Shown here: in pieces, positions 46,091 through 58,623 of the stretch
Layout: each line of letters opens with the position of its first letter
Numbering within the stretch: position 1 is the stretch's first letter
Origin: Orychophragmus violaceus
Lineage: Eukaryota; Streptophyta; Magnoliopsida; Brassicales; Brassicaceae
Assembly: GCA_030180135.1 (NCBI GenBank)
Contig: CM058232.1
Location: 62,765,330-62,829,329, forward strand
Length of the DNA stretch: 64,000 nt
Reading direction: 5' to 3'
Notes under the pieces: generated by a model
Database searches by the model: none
What the model was told of the DNA's origin: nothing
What the model saw: the letters and a program-made list of their open reading frames with translations, nothing else
Program-made: the position numbers and the translations under genes

Positions 46091-46315
46091 TTTTTTATAA
46101 ACCGCCGTAATTCCGACGTTAAACAAGTATACCGTCGGTTATTAGATTGCCAGTTTCCCCAAAATTTTCGGGCAACCGCCCAAAAATTTCACCAAATCAA
46201 TGGACTTCCTAATTACTGAAAGATTTTCGACGGTAAATGAATTTTTTGTCAGTTTTTTGTCGGTAATCGGATAATGTTGAATCGATAACTTCTTCTTCTC
46301 CCTCATTTATCTGAA

Positions 46316-46440
<125 letters not shown>

Positions 46441-47044
46441 CCGTCGACTTCCGCCTTCTTCTAGCTTTTCGCATCGATTCCGGCCTCCAGCCGACAAATC
46501 CGACTGTCCAAACCTCCTATACCATGTAAGCTGCCGTTTTTAAGTTAATTTCCATAACATTTAAGTTTTTAGGTGGATATATTTTAGGTGGAATGATGGA
46601 TGTATTATTTAGGTAGTTTCTAGGTAGTTTAGGTTGATTTTGAGTTATTTAGGAATTGATTTATGTAATTGTAAGATGTGATTATTTTAAAAACGGTTTT
46701 TAAATTTTTAAATTATTTTTTTGAAAATTTACAAACGTTTTTATACGTTTTCAAAGTTTTAAAACGTTTACAAAACGTTTTGTAACCGTTTTATATTTTT
46801 ATAGATTTTATTACACTTTTATTTTTTTTTAATAAAAAATTGGGTATAAAAATGTTTTTAAAATTTTTAATCATCTTCTATATTTAAAAAGTTTTATATT
46901 AAATATTTAAAAGTTTTTAAAATTTTAGTAAATTTTTATTTATTTCTATTTTTATAAAGTTTTATATAATTTTGTAAAATTTTAAAAATATTTTAGAAAT
47001 TTTATAAACTTTTTTTATAACTTTTAATATGTTTTATTGTCAAC

Positions 47045-48263
47045 ATGGAAGACTTCCTACTGTTTGAGGCTTATCGGGATTCGCAGACTGCTCAGCCTAA
47101 GACGGCTCAGCCTCGTCCAAGTGCGCCACGACACCCTATCGGCTCAGCCGAGACCGTCTCAGCCACGCCAGAAGACTCCTAGTGGGAGCCATTCTATGTC
47201 TCAGGTGCAGGAGACACATGATGTTCCAAAATCTATTGCACCGAATCGCTGCTAGATGAGCAGCCGGGACGTGAGTTGCTGAAACGACTTGATCCCGTAT
47301 ACGAGAACAACCCTTGCGTTTATTGGTAAGTCTTATAACTTTGAGAATTCATTTTTTTCAAATATATTGTTTTATATACGTTTAACCTTGAATGTTTTTG
47401 CGTTTTTAGGTTCGGGAGCACGAACGTAAAGATCACAAAGAGCATCTTGGGCATGATGTACAACATGCTCAAGTTCTCATATCCGACCTACACGGATATG
47501 CCTTTGTCCGATAGGTATAACTGGTTCTACCAGTTTGCGGTACGAATCATAATTCATTATTGTTTGTATTTTGTATTATTATTAATTGGTAATAACAAAT
47601 GTTTTTTTTTGGTAGCAAGAGTATACTTGGGAGAAGAAGTACACTACACTTCTAAAGATCACTATTCAACGGAAAATTGACGTTCTAAGTTTCTATGTTA
47701 ATATTTTTAAAAAATTTAATTAACTAATTTCCAATTAATGATTCTTGTTGCAGAAACAACGAGAAGAACAAGAGCTGATGTATGTTGAGCTCGTCGAGGG
47801 CGGCCACAAAAACAAGATTATGGGCGAGATCCAGGATCCAAACGCTCGGAGATTTGTTGAAGCGTCAAAGAGGTGAGTAGAGGAAGTGCTATCCTATCAA
47901 TCCGAGGAAGTCAGCTCGACTTCAGCGACTTTGCTATCGCCAGAAAAGTTCATTGATATCTTTCTCGAGGTAAATTTTGATGTTATTTATAACTTATGTT
48001 ATTAATTTTAGATTATTTGATTTCTAAATTTTATTTTAATTCAAAAATTCCCGCAGGTAACGCAGAAGAGTAAGGGCCGATTATTCGGCTTAGGAAACTT
48101 GGCGGAGAGGCTCTCGACACTGCTTTCTCCCTTTCATCCCGACACCAACTCTTTTGTCGACGCCTTGAGGGATAATAACGAGGAAATCACAGCGTTAAAG
48201 ACGAATCATGCGCGGATGGAAGCTCATATGCTAGTAGAACAAAAAGAAACCAACGGAAGATGA
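47045..48263 (+). pseudogene. CACTA (Ptta/En/Spm-type) transposase remnant
   Basis: Exon-like pieces with GT/AG borders on plus: a first exon from ATG 47045 (Gln/Pro-rich, with a stop in frame), 47411-47540 (SILGMMYNMLKFSYPTYTDM), about 47617-47680 (QEYTWEKKYTTLLKITIQRK), about 47755-47872 (DPNARRFVEASKR) and 48059-48263 (TQKSKGRLFGLGNLAERLS). These match the plant transposase family Ptta/En/Spm (PF03004-type, recalled). The first exon is frameshifted or stopped, and only part of the gene remains. It lies between two CACTA-like ends. Confidence 0.65.
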
Positions 48264-48569
48264 AGGAGATACATATCAGATGATGCACTTCTTCAGGTTT
48301 GGTACTATTCCACCAGGATTGACAGCGGAAGCGGGAACGAGATTGGCACCGGGAGAGGGAACATGACTGTCACCGGGAGAGGGAACGGGATCGAGATCCG
48401 TATCGACGGATCCCGATTTTATGTAATTTTAAAAACTTTTTTATTATTTTTTGAATATTTTTATTATAATATATTTTCAATTTTATTAATTATTTAAATT
48501 TAATATTAATAAAATTGTTATATAATTTACATAATTATTTATTATTCTAGAGAATATATATATATTTAG

Positions 48570-48983
48570 AACCGTCGGTAATCTGTCGGTTTATAGCGGT
48601 CTGTAATCCGTCGGTTTATATTCGTCGAAAAACCCTCGGTTATTGTCCATCGGTAAACCGTCAGTATATATCCATCGGTAATCCGTCGGTTTATATCCAT
48701 TGGCAAACCGTCGGTTATATGCCATCGGTAAACCGTCAGTAATTCCCGTCGGTTTTTGGCATCAGTAATCCATCAGTTTTCTCGTTGATAATCCGTCGGT
48801 TTTCCCCTCCTCGAAAATCTATCGATAATCCGTCGGTAATTACCGACGAAAAATCCGACGGATTCCATTTTCCGACAAATAGAACCGACAGATCTTTTCG
48901 GTTGGGAATCCGTTGGTAAAGACCCTTTCCGACGGATAACCGACGGATTTTTTCATCGGTTATGGCGTGTGTTTCTTGTAGTG
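48570..48983. mobile_element. CACTA right end with TCCGTCGG subterminal repeats
   Basis: Dozens of short ATCCGTCGGTTTAT-like units in both orientations, ending in TTTCTTGTAGTG at 48983 (the reverse of CACTACAAGAAA). The terminal bases resemble the left end at 38783. Confidence 0.75.
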
Positions 48984-49862
48984 TATTGTATAACACTATA
49001 ATCTAAATGGCATGTAGTTATAGAAACTTGGGCTCGGGAGAACAAATAATCAGATGGAACAAATTGAAAAATTCAGAACACTTACCTGTCGCGGATGTGC
49101 ATCGATAGACGCTCAGGAACGCATCGATTGACACATCTCGTGTTTGCTTCCTCTTGGTTCGGAATGAACAGCTACCTGTACCGCAATCCATACAACAAAA
49201 TTCTTTAATAAATCCTGTGTGGATCGATGCCAAGTGGGTGTCGATCGACACTTATCAGTTTGACCTGTTCTTACACCTTTAACACACCAAAACAAGTAAA
49301 TTCAAAGCAATCAAAAACCAAAAACGAAAATTAAAATAAAAACAGACTCACTAGTGGGTTGCCTCCCAATCAACGCTTGTTTTTAGTCATTAGCTTGAAT
49401 ATGGAAAGGAGATCAGACTCATGGTGGATTCAACTGAGACAATGAGTGCCTCTGTGAATGTCTCCTCATCCAAGGTGGTGTATAAGTAGTAGGATCATGA
49501 GATCTCCCAAGGAAAGAAGGAATATAACCAGGGTGGGATCGAAGCGTGGGTGGGATTCTGCGTTTTCCTGCATTCACAGCAATGTGGTTAGGAGTTTTAA
49601 GTTTAGAGGAATCATACGTTTTCTTTGGTGGAGGTGAGATGTCTGGAGCTTTCTACTTATGAGCAATTGCAGGCTTTGAAGATGTTAGAGCAGGCTCAGG
49701 ATGAACCACCATAATCTCTTCTCCAATCTGAATCTCTGGCTCCACCTCAACACTGAAGCTCTGTCCATCTATGGTGGATCTCTACAGCTTATCCATCATG
49801 AACTGCAAAAGCTTATCTCACAGATGGAGATCAATCAGACCATGCCTCACATCAATCACTGC

Positions 49863-50266
49863 TGTTGGATATGGGTTTAGCACCCATCCATAAGCCCATT
49901 GGAAATCGTGTTTAATAACCACATCTACCTCGGCCCAAGAAGACAAGCCCGCTAAGGAGTCAATGACCCAAAGAGAAATCAGCATCCAAACGCTATAAAT
50001 AGGACCCTTCACTCTTCATTTTAGACATATTGTAACTTGTGAGAGTGCCGAGCTACTTCTATAAAGCTCCGACCTCAAGCAATATTTAGGGGGCACGACA
50101 TTAGCCGGACTCCCACCTCGTACCATCCTGTTCATAGCTCGGCTTCGGCCTTAAGATTAATAAAGAACAGTTTCGACCTCACTTAAAGTTTATATTTCAC
50201 CTCGTAGTTCGGATATTTCAGATCGTAGTCTGACTTTATTTACTAGATCGAATTTCCGTAACAACA
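49863..50266 (+). repeat. Tat-like element 5' LTR
   Basis: 404 bp with TG...CA ends. A shared poly(A)-signal-like AATAAAG lies inside. Confidence 0.85.
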
Positions 50267-50323
50267 ATTGGCGCCGTCTGTGGGGACTCGAGAAACTTTT
50301 CTACACTCTAAGACGAAGCCGAG

Positions 50324-52471
50324 ATGACAGGACCTCTTCCAACAAATAACAACCCAAAGTCACCCGAGCAAACCCGGAGCCCGCTCGCTCCAAGATCAGA
50401 GTCACCAAGCCCGTTAAATAACAGCCCAATTTCACCAACCAACGCCCGGACTAACCAAGCTAAGGTAGCCAGCACCCGCCAAGATGGAGCGCGTTCGGAA
50501 GATCAGGACCAGGACGTCCCCTCTCTCTTAAAAACTCTAATGGCGCAAGTCGACAAAGTGACGAGGGACAACAATGCCCGCTTCGACGTACTCAAAAGAA
50601 ATCATGACACATGCAGAGAACGGATTAGCTACCTGCAGACAACCGGGTTTCAAGCATCCCAAGCAACCGACAACCCTACTCCGCGACTTCAGAGGGTCCC
50701 GTTCGGGGAAACACCGCCCCTAAACACCGAATCGAGCAGGCAACCACCCATTCACTCGAGACATACGCCAACTGGATTTATCCAAAGCCAGGCAGGAGCA
50801 AGCAGGAACAGTGAGCTAGAGTCGCTCAAGATTCAATATGACCACATGACATCGAAAGTTCACAAAACAACTAGCTCAGCCCCCGAAATAGACCGGGTCC
50901 TAAAGGAGACCCAGAACACGCCATTCACGAGCAAAATAACGGGAACGCCGGTCAGGCACCCAGGGAAGATCAGACTACCTACTTACGACAGTAGTTCAGA
51001 CCCGCGACAGTACATGACGGCTTTCAGTATCGCAATGGGACGAGCTTAGTTCTCTCCAGAAGAACACGACGCCGGCTTCTGCCAATTATTCGTTGAAAAC
51101 CTGAGCGGCTCCGCCCTCAACTGGTTCGCTCGCCTAGAAGTACACTCCATCGACAACTACCACCAATTGATGACTACCTTTCTGAAGCACTACTCAATGT
51201 TCATCCAGGAGGGAGCCTCAAGCGCCAACCTCTGGGCCGTAAGTCAAAGGCCAAATGAACCTCTCAGATCCTACATCGACAGAATCAAAGTCATTGTCTC
51301 GAAAATCACAGTAACCGACAACGAGGGACTCCCGACGCTCCAAAACGGGCTCTGGTATGAATCATCGTTCCACGACGAACTGGCCATAAACAAGCCGCAA
51401 ACTCTTGAGGACGCCCTCCACCGAGCGGCCGTCTTCGTCGAGATATAAGAGGAGAAGGACCTACTCGCCAAGAGGTTTGCCTCAGCTAAGAAGGACAGAG
51501 ACGCGATGTCCAAGAATCCTGACGACAAAGTAAAGAAAGCCACAACGTGCTACATCGAAGAGCAGCAAGGAAGCCAACAAGCATCCCAGCAGCCAGGGCG
51601 CAATCAAACGAACAACCAGAAAGGTCGGCCATGGAACAAGTACGTGCGAAGTGACGATCAAGAAAAGGCCTTTTGCAGTTTCCACCAGCGCTCCGGGCAT
51701 AGCACTGCAGAATGTCGACACCTCCAAAGCCTCCTATTCGGAGAATATCAGAAGGGAGTGACAAACATAACAAACCGCAATACCCCAGTAGCATCCCCTG
51801 GAAATCGAGAGGCGCCACGACAACCAAAAAACGAGGGGGAACGGTTCAAGCTCACCCAGGAGGAAAAAGCGAGGCAAGCAGGTCAACAGAGGACATAAAA
51901 GAGCGAGATCGACACAGAACTACCAAAGCGAATCCGCGATGACGAAGAGGAGAACGCGCCCGCACCTAGAAAACGGATCAACATGATCATGGGAGGGCTT
52001 CCCACTTGTAACGATTCAGTAAGATCGATAACAGCCTACAGCCAGAAAGCCGACGTACGCCAGCAATTGAACAAGAACCTTCCCGAAGTGCTGAAACCAG
52101 GCACCAAGATTACCTTTACCTCGGAAGACGAAGTGGGTCTCGACAGACCACACTATGACCCACTCATCGTTGAACTCCAAATCGGTGATTGCGAGGTCAC
52201 CAAAGTCTTAATCGATACAGGAAGCTCAGTCGACCTCATATTCGAAGAAACCCTGCAAAGGATGGAGTTGCGCGACTACAGAATGAAGCGTTCGGAAAAA
52301 CCTCTCACCGGATTCGCCGGAGACACGACCACGACAATTGGGACGATCAAGCTACCGGTGCATGTTGGACGCGTGACCAAATTCACCAAGTTGGTCGTCA
52401 TAGACCGTCCAACAATCTGCAACGTGATCTTGGAAACCCCCTGGATTCATGCCATGAAAGCAGTACCCTAA
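50324..52471 (+). pseudogene. Tat-like gag-protease, several in-frame stops
   Basis: A single reading frame from ATG 50324 (MTGPLPTNNNPKSPEQ) runs through gag (LPTYDSSSDPRQYMTAF, LSGSALNWFARL, QRPNEPLRSYIDRI), a knuckle-like CSFHQRSGHSTAEC, and aspartic protease (VLIDTGSSVDLIF, PTICNVILETPWIHAM). Stops in this same frame lie at 51047, 51446, 51896 and 52469, with no frameshift before the protease. The protease-RT linker (STPRGIFTLRGSQ) follows to about 52600, then pol ends. Nonsense without indels is compatible with C-to-T or other point decay in an old, silent copy. Confidence 0.82.
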
Positions 52472-52599
52472 ACGTACCACCAGTGCATAAAATTCTCAAC
52501 CCCAAGAGGGATCTTCACGCTCCGAGGCAGCCAGAAAGTCTCGAGATACTGCTTCACAGTGAAACGCAAAGTAAGACAAACATCGTACCTCGTATCCTA

Positions 52600-54870
52600 G
52601 CAGACGACCACCACTCCGGGTCCGGAAGAAAACAAGCAATACCCGCACTTCGGTTAAAGAGAGAAACCCTCCAGCAAGCATCACGCCCACAAGTAAACTC
52701 TTAAGACCCACCCTATCACATATATATATATATATATACAAGTAATCAAGCTGCGGCTCAAAGTATTTACAAGAAAGAACTACGCTTGGCCTGATCTCTC
52801 CTCAGAGAGTACGTAGGCAGCCTATACAGGGTGCAACCACCCCCATGTTTTAAATTAAAAATTCCTTATGCACTTTCATATAACTTAGCCCCCTAACAAC
52901 TAACTATCGATATTCTGGCCAAATGATCGATCCAATAAACACGTTTCCCATGCACAGTGATATATTGCGTCACGTCGTCGTTTTTAACGACATTTAAGCC
53001 GGGGTCAGACCCGCACGAGTCCCTAGAAAAAGATTTGTAAGCCGGACCTCCTCCGCATAACTATGTTCGAGGGATCCACATGATAAGCCGAGCACGTACT
53101 CGCACCTAGATAACAAGACGGATGACGAGATAAGCCGAGCCAAAGCTCGCGTTCACAAACATCTGTATTTAAATGGACGAGCATTGTTTTGATCCGAGAA
53201 AATCAAAGACAGGATAAGCCGGGCACATACTCGCACCTAAAATTTGATCTCCCCCAAAGCCGAGAATCGACTCACAAACAACAACAAAAAAGACACGACA
53301 AGGAGACGATAATAAATCAAATCTCTTCTTTCTTTTATTCCATTCTCGTTAAAATTAAAAGGAAACGTACAATAAAAAGAAAACACAACAAAAGCAAAAC
53401 AAATATAATTTCTTGAAAGACGATTTCTTTTGAATCGGAGCTCGTGTGCTGAGCCCAATTTCACCTAACAAGGAGCCAAGCTCCTTTCTTGAAAGACGAT
53501 TTTGACGTCTGTTCCCGACACGGCCTCGAAGGCAGAGGCCCAACAGTGAACAACGACGAAACCAAACTGGGGAGGATCATCATGGGGTAAGAGAGCTTGG
53601 GTGCGCCAACCTCAGCACACCAAAAACAAGAGCCAGACCCCGCAGCCCGATCCCATGGTTCCCCTGGCCACTCTGACATCGACCGCTCTCTACCAAGGAA
53701 TCATCCCCTTATATGGAGGAAGAAGAGCCAGCTCGATATCCAGCCCGCTGCCCTGCAAATGAAAAAAACAAGGGTAGTTCAGAAAACGGGCAGAGAAAAA
53801 AAAAGTAAGCTTAACAGGCGAATAACACCCTCATGTCAAAAGAGACAAGTTCAAGACAGGACAGCCCCGACACGTTACTAAAATCAGTGACGCGTCAGTC
53901 CACCCGACCGGAGGAACCGTGCGTCACCCTTAAGATCGCAAAGGCGAAAAACAAGGGCGGCGATCAGTATATTTCCATACAACGACAAGCCCCCATTTCG
54001 CGAAAGAAACATGAGCCCGCTCGACAATAAGAAATACATTAACTTCGGAGGCCGGAGCCAACCAGCAACAATGACAGGCCAAAAACCCATTGGCGGAGCA
54101 GCCTTGCTGCAACAAACCAACCGGAGTTCGACACTCCGACAAACCAAAAGAGAAAATCCAACTACAGCCAGAAAGAGAAAGAAGAAAAACAAAGGACGAT
54201 GAGATATGAGAAATCACAGAGGAAGGGAAAGTATTTATAGCCACGAAGGAAAGCAAGTGCCAAAGCAACGCAATGAAAGCGATGCGTCAGTTACCAATGC
54301 ACGCCTTTAATGCGAAACGGCGGTCCACTTTCCTTTAAATACGCAATGTAAACTCCTTCAAGAGCAATAATGACCTGTGGACAACACCTCAAAAATTAAA
54401 AGAACACGTCTACCAAAACACGTCGAAACAACTTCTTCCGAGCACAAACTAAGCAAAGCAAGCCCACACCAGCGATCAGAAGCCAGACGCCGAACTCGTC
54501 CAAAAAAACAACAACAAAAACAAATAACAAACAAAAGAGAGAAAGGGAGAGGCGAACAAAACATATATATAATGTCTGCAAACACAGACGCTGTTCGTAC
54601 AACGGTTCAACAAAAAGAAAAAGCCACAGGCTAATTATCATGACAAAGAAGAATATGTCGGGAGCTCGGACACACCAGAAGTGACCCCGTCCCCCACAAC
54701 CAAAGACGCCACATCTGCCCTTCTTCCCTCCATCGACCCCGCGGGGATAGCAGCGACACTCGACGAACCTCGCAGCGGTGACATACAAAAAATGTTAGGA
54801 TCCAAAGCATCGGGTCGCAGGTCATTAACTTCCGGCTCCAGGAGAGGTTTATCCTTCTTAAGCTGAGAAA
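52600..54870. other. Tat-like element middle region without RT or integrase
   Basis: Where reverse transcriptase, RNase H and integrase should be, only non-coding sequence is seen. It includes recurring GATAAGCCGAGC phrases near 53080, 53140 and 53213. The short ORFs on both strands show no recognised domain. Confidence 0.55.
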
Positions 54871-56989
54871 TTAATACAAGAGGAACCGGCACGCCACTGT
54901 CCGCGAGCAGACGATATGCGCCAAGAACGCTGGCCACCTGGTTGAGCTCCAAAAGTTTGGGATATAGCGATTCCCCTGTTCCCTCTCAGACTTCAGCTTG
55001 TCCAAATGATCAGAAGCTTTCTTGTACAAAGCCTCTCGCTCAGAACGAAAGCGCTCTTCAAAAGATCCCTGAAGCTCGTCACGTTCAAAAAAAAGGAGAT
55101 CAACCTCTGACATAAGGGAGCCAACCTCGGAAAGAAGATCGTGCTTCTCATCCTCGAGCTCGGCTAGCCTCCTCCCAAGATCCGCAGCCTTTTGCTTCTC
55201 CAAGACAAGAGCAGCAGAATCCCCCTTCGCCTCGTCAAGCTCCTTACGAACCCGCTTCATCTCGCGGGCGGAGCAACGCAGCGCATCAATCTGCTCCCTA
55301 AAAATGCTCTCCGTCGACTTGGCCTGTCTTCTAACAGACTCATACGAATCCCTGAGCTGGTTCAGGATAGCGCACACCATGAAAAGGTGGTGACTTAACT
55401 CCTCCTGAAGATGGGGCTTGTGCATGACCGAAAAATGAATTGGATCTTTGGCAGGACCAACCGTGAGATTCTGAACAAGATTGGAACACAACAGCTTGTC
55501 ATTCACCAAAGGAGTCTTCCCTTTGTGAACATACGACCAGGACAGATCATTCGAATTTGATCCAACATCACCCGACCCACCCATCAGGCCGACAACACGA
55601 ACATGAAGAGAGACAGGAGTCAGACCCCAGGATGCTCACCCCCGCTCTCAGAATCCGGTCTTTCAACGCCCGACTGGTGACATATGACACCATAAGCCTC
55701 AGAAGGCACAACGACCTGCTTTGCGACACCTTCCGGCATCCCCTAACATCGATTAGCTCCATCTTCAGAAGCAGCAGGGACGTCGTCTGGAACGACCACC
55801 AGATAATTTGTTACCGCTAGGGGCCCCTCAGACATCTTTCGCCTTTTCCTGAACAACCGAGGGGACAATGGTTCACTCTCAACAGAAGGATCCAGCTCCA
55901 GAAACGCTGAGGCAACAGAATGCCGATATCAGTAGAGAAAACCTCCTCATCTATCAACAAAAAAAAAACCAAAAAGGGGAGGGGAAGAAGAGGGCACATA
56001 CCCGAATCAACCTTTCACAAACAACTTCGTACTTTCTGATCAAACAGGCTCTTGACCCCCTCGTCCTTTGATGGAGCCCAATCTACACCACCATGAGCCC
56101 TTAACTTGTCAAAGTCGCTAGAAAATTCTGCGGTCCAACAACCTGAAGTAGAGCGAACTGCAAAACAACGAAAAGGGAAAAGCCATGAAACACACGATAC
56201 CAACAAATGAGCGCAAAACAAAGAAAGCTACCAGGGCTATAGTTCCAGGCCGATCTAAAAACCCTGCTCAAATCAAACGTCAGCGCGTTGTTAACACGCA
56301 CAAAGAAATAACTATCTTGCAAGTCAGAAGTCTTATCCAGGGGATCATACACAACCTTCAAACGACGACCATGCCTAAACGCACATAAAAGGTCCCGGAC
56401 ATCCCTTGGTTAACAGAAATCGAGGTTAGCTCCTCAAAAAACGAGTAGACATCTCGACCCCACTATCAGCTGCCAAGACCAAAATACCTAACACGTTGCG
56501 AACGGCGGACGGGCAGATTTGAGAAAGGGCCACCTCCCCGGCCTCGCAATACTCAATCAAAACTCTAGGAAGGGGAAAAAGCAAGTGACACTTAGAAAAC
56601 CAATACTCGTACAGAAAAACCCAACCAAGAGGAGCATCCCAAGGTCGCTCGCACAAAGCCGGCAATCGAAAGTCATCAAGGACGAGCCGTTCACAAACTG
56701 ACGAGCGCACTACCCTAGGGACGACAGTCTTTGCCTCTGTTGCTTCCTTTAATTTCCTTTTTCCTCCCTTCGAAGAAGTCGCTCGAGAACGAGAATCAGG
56801 AACGGCAACACTAGTTTCCGGGCGACTTCCCAAGTCAGTCATCTGAACGCCACCTCTATGAGGATCGGGTCCATCACTGTCGCTAGGGTTCTGCTCCCCC
56901 ACAACGGCAATAGTTCGGCTGTCAAGGGAATCCATCGCGATGGGACCACCGCGGAATCGAGGAGGTTTTCGCCCGGCCCGAGACATCAA
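54871..56989 (-). pseudogene. Antisense ORF of the Tat-like element (PF04195-type)
   Basis: Minus-strand pieces: 56989-56426, with a basic start (MMSRAGRKPPRFRGG) and YEYWFSKCHLLFPLPRVLIE, then SQICPSAVRNVLGILVLAAD, the pattern recalled for 'putative gypsy type transposon' proteins (PF04195); 56361-56101 (VVYDPLDKTSDLQDSYFFVR); and 55584-54871, a long charged coiled-coil-like part (ELDEAKGD, RRLAELEDEKHDLLSE). Introns and at least one frameshift (near 56370) separate the pieces. Tat-lineage elements are known for an antisense ORF downstream of pol, which fits the position here. Function is unknown in the family. Confidence 0.65.
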
Positions 56990-57418
56990 AGAACCCTCAT
57001 CACCCTCGATCGCCCTAGATTCAACAGGGCTTCTCCCGACGACTTGGAAAAACCAGAATCGCCACTACTCGTAGAAGAATGCTCACTAGAATCTACCCGC
57101 ATGATAACGAATTCAAAGTCGAAGCAACAAGAGCCCGATAACCAGAAGAAAACAATAACCTGGCGAAAGATGACAAAATTTGAAAAATGAAGCCTCGTAG
57201 AAAGAAAGGAACAGTTTTACAAAATACGAAAAATCGCACCACGAGTAATTCGCGACCCTTCGATTTCTCACGAACCGTTGAAGAAGTCAAAAATTAAACA
57301 TATCAGTAATTGATGAGAAACGACCTAACAAGATTTCCGCCTGACTTAGACACTCAAAGAAATTCGACGACCTCGACTAAACACCTCGGCTCGAAGAACT
57401 GGGGGGGGGGGGACTAAC

Positions 57419-57821
57419 TGTTGGATATGGGTTTAGCACCCATCCATAAGCCCATTGGAAACCTTGTTTAATAACCACAACTACCTCGGCCCAAGAAGAC
57501 AAGCCCGCTAAGGAGTCTATGGCCCAAAGAGAAGTCAGCATCCAAGCGCTATAAATAAGGCCCTTCACTCTTCATTTTAGACACATTGTAACTTGTGAGA
57601 GTGCCAAGCTACTTATATATAGCTCCGACCTCAAGAAATATTTAGGGGCACGTCATTAGACGGACTCCCACCTTGTACCATCCTGTTCACAGCTCGGCTC
57701 CGGCCTTAAGATTAATAAAGAACAGTTTCGACCTCACTTAAAGTTTATATTTCACCTCGTAGTTCGGACATTTCCGATCGTAGCCCGGCTTTATTTACTA
57801 GATCAAATTTCTGTAACAACA
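57419..57821 (+). repeat. Tat-like element 3' LTR
   Basis: 403 bp, homologous to 49863-50266. Confidence 0.85.
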
Positions 57822-57826
57822 ACTAC

Positions 57827-58558
57827 TCTGGCAGTAGCTAAAAAGGATCTACCAAGCAGCAAAGGATCATCCAGTTCAATCTCATACTTCAGTACCACAA
57901 AGTCTGTTGGAATCAAGTAGTTTCCAACTCTGATAGGAATGTCCTCTAGGACTCCTTCTGGAATCCTCTTCGATCGATCAGCTAGGATAAGAGAGATGCT
58001 AGTAGGCTGAAAATCCATCAATCCCAATCTCACAGCCATAGAGTATGGCATGAGGTTCACACCAGATCCTAAATCACACAGAGAACGCTTGAAGCTGTCC
58101 TTAAAGATGGAACAGTCTAGCACAAAGACTCATGGGTCTGGAAGCTTCTCTGGAATCCGGTTATGTAGCACTGCACTGACCTGCTTAGATAACATCAACA
58201 CCTCTTCTTTCAAATCTCCATCTGTGGAGATCATTTTATTCGCATATCTCTGCAGAGAAGGGTGTTTCTTTAAGGCATCAGCTAGTGAGATCTTAACAAA
58301 CTTCTTATCCATCCCTGCCATGCATTTAACTTCGTCTAACTTCTTTTTGGACCTCTTAAGAGCCTTAAGATAGGGTAAAGGAGGCTTATAGACTCGTTCT
58401 GACACTTTTGCAGGTTCCTGGATCCGTCTGCAATTAGCGTCGACCGATGCACGATGAGTGTCAGTCGATGATATCTTCTCAAAAACATGTTCATCCTTCG
58501 TGTAAGGTGTGTGTCGCTCGACACCAAGGCTGTGTCGATCAACGCATCCGGAGGACAA
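57827..58558 (-). pseudogene. Gypsy 1b protease region, split by the Tat-like element
   Basis: Pieces 58558-58130 and 58123-57803 on minus. The second holds DLGSGVNLMPYSMAVRLGLM and DDPLLLGRSFLATA, and then runs into the nested element. The homologous continuation (SIDGQSFSVEVEPEIQIG-like) lies left of 49862. The paired palindromes at 58437 and 58509 fall in this reading frame and encode SSTDTHRASVDA-like and VDRHSLGVERH-like peptides. Confidence 0.7.
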
Positions 58559-58623
58559 AGATAATTCGTCCAGAAAAGCAGCTATGATGTCTTCTTCCTC
58601 ATGTACTAAATCAACTTCATTCT

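Larger units (their letters stand above)
49863..57821 (+). mobile_element. Tat-like gypsy element nested in gypsy 1b
   Basis: Direct repeats of about 404 bp (49863-50266 and 57419-57821) start TGTTGGATATGG and end GTAACAACA. The flanks read ACTGC and ACTAC, a 5-base TSD with one change. TTGGCGCCGTCTGTGGGGA follows the left LTR as primer-binding site, and a G-run polypurine tract (about 57401-57412) precedes the right LTR. The LTRs differ at roughly 20 or more sites by eye, so it is older than the Copia insertions. Gag and protease are present with stops; RT and integrase are missing; an antisense ORF region remains. Confidence 0.88.

Noticed and set aside
50324..52471. Tat-like gag-protease as several independent genes
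   Set aside because: All pieces are in one reading frame separated only by stop codons, so they are one decayed polyprotein.
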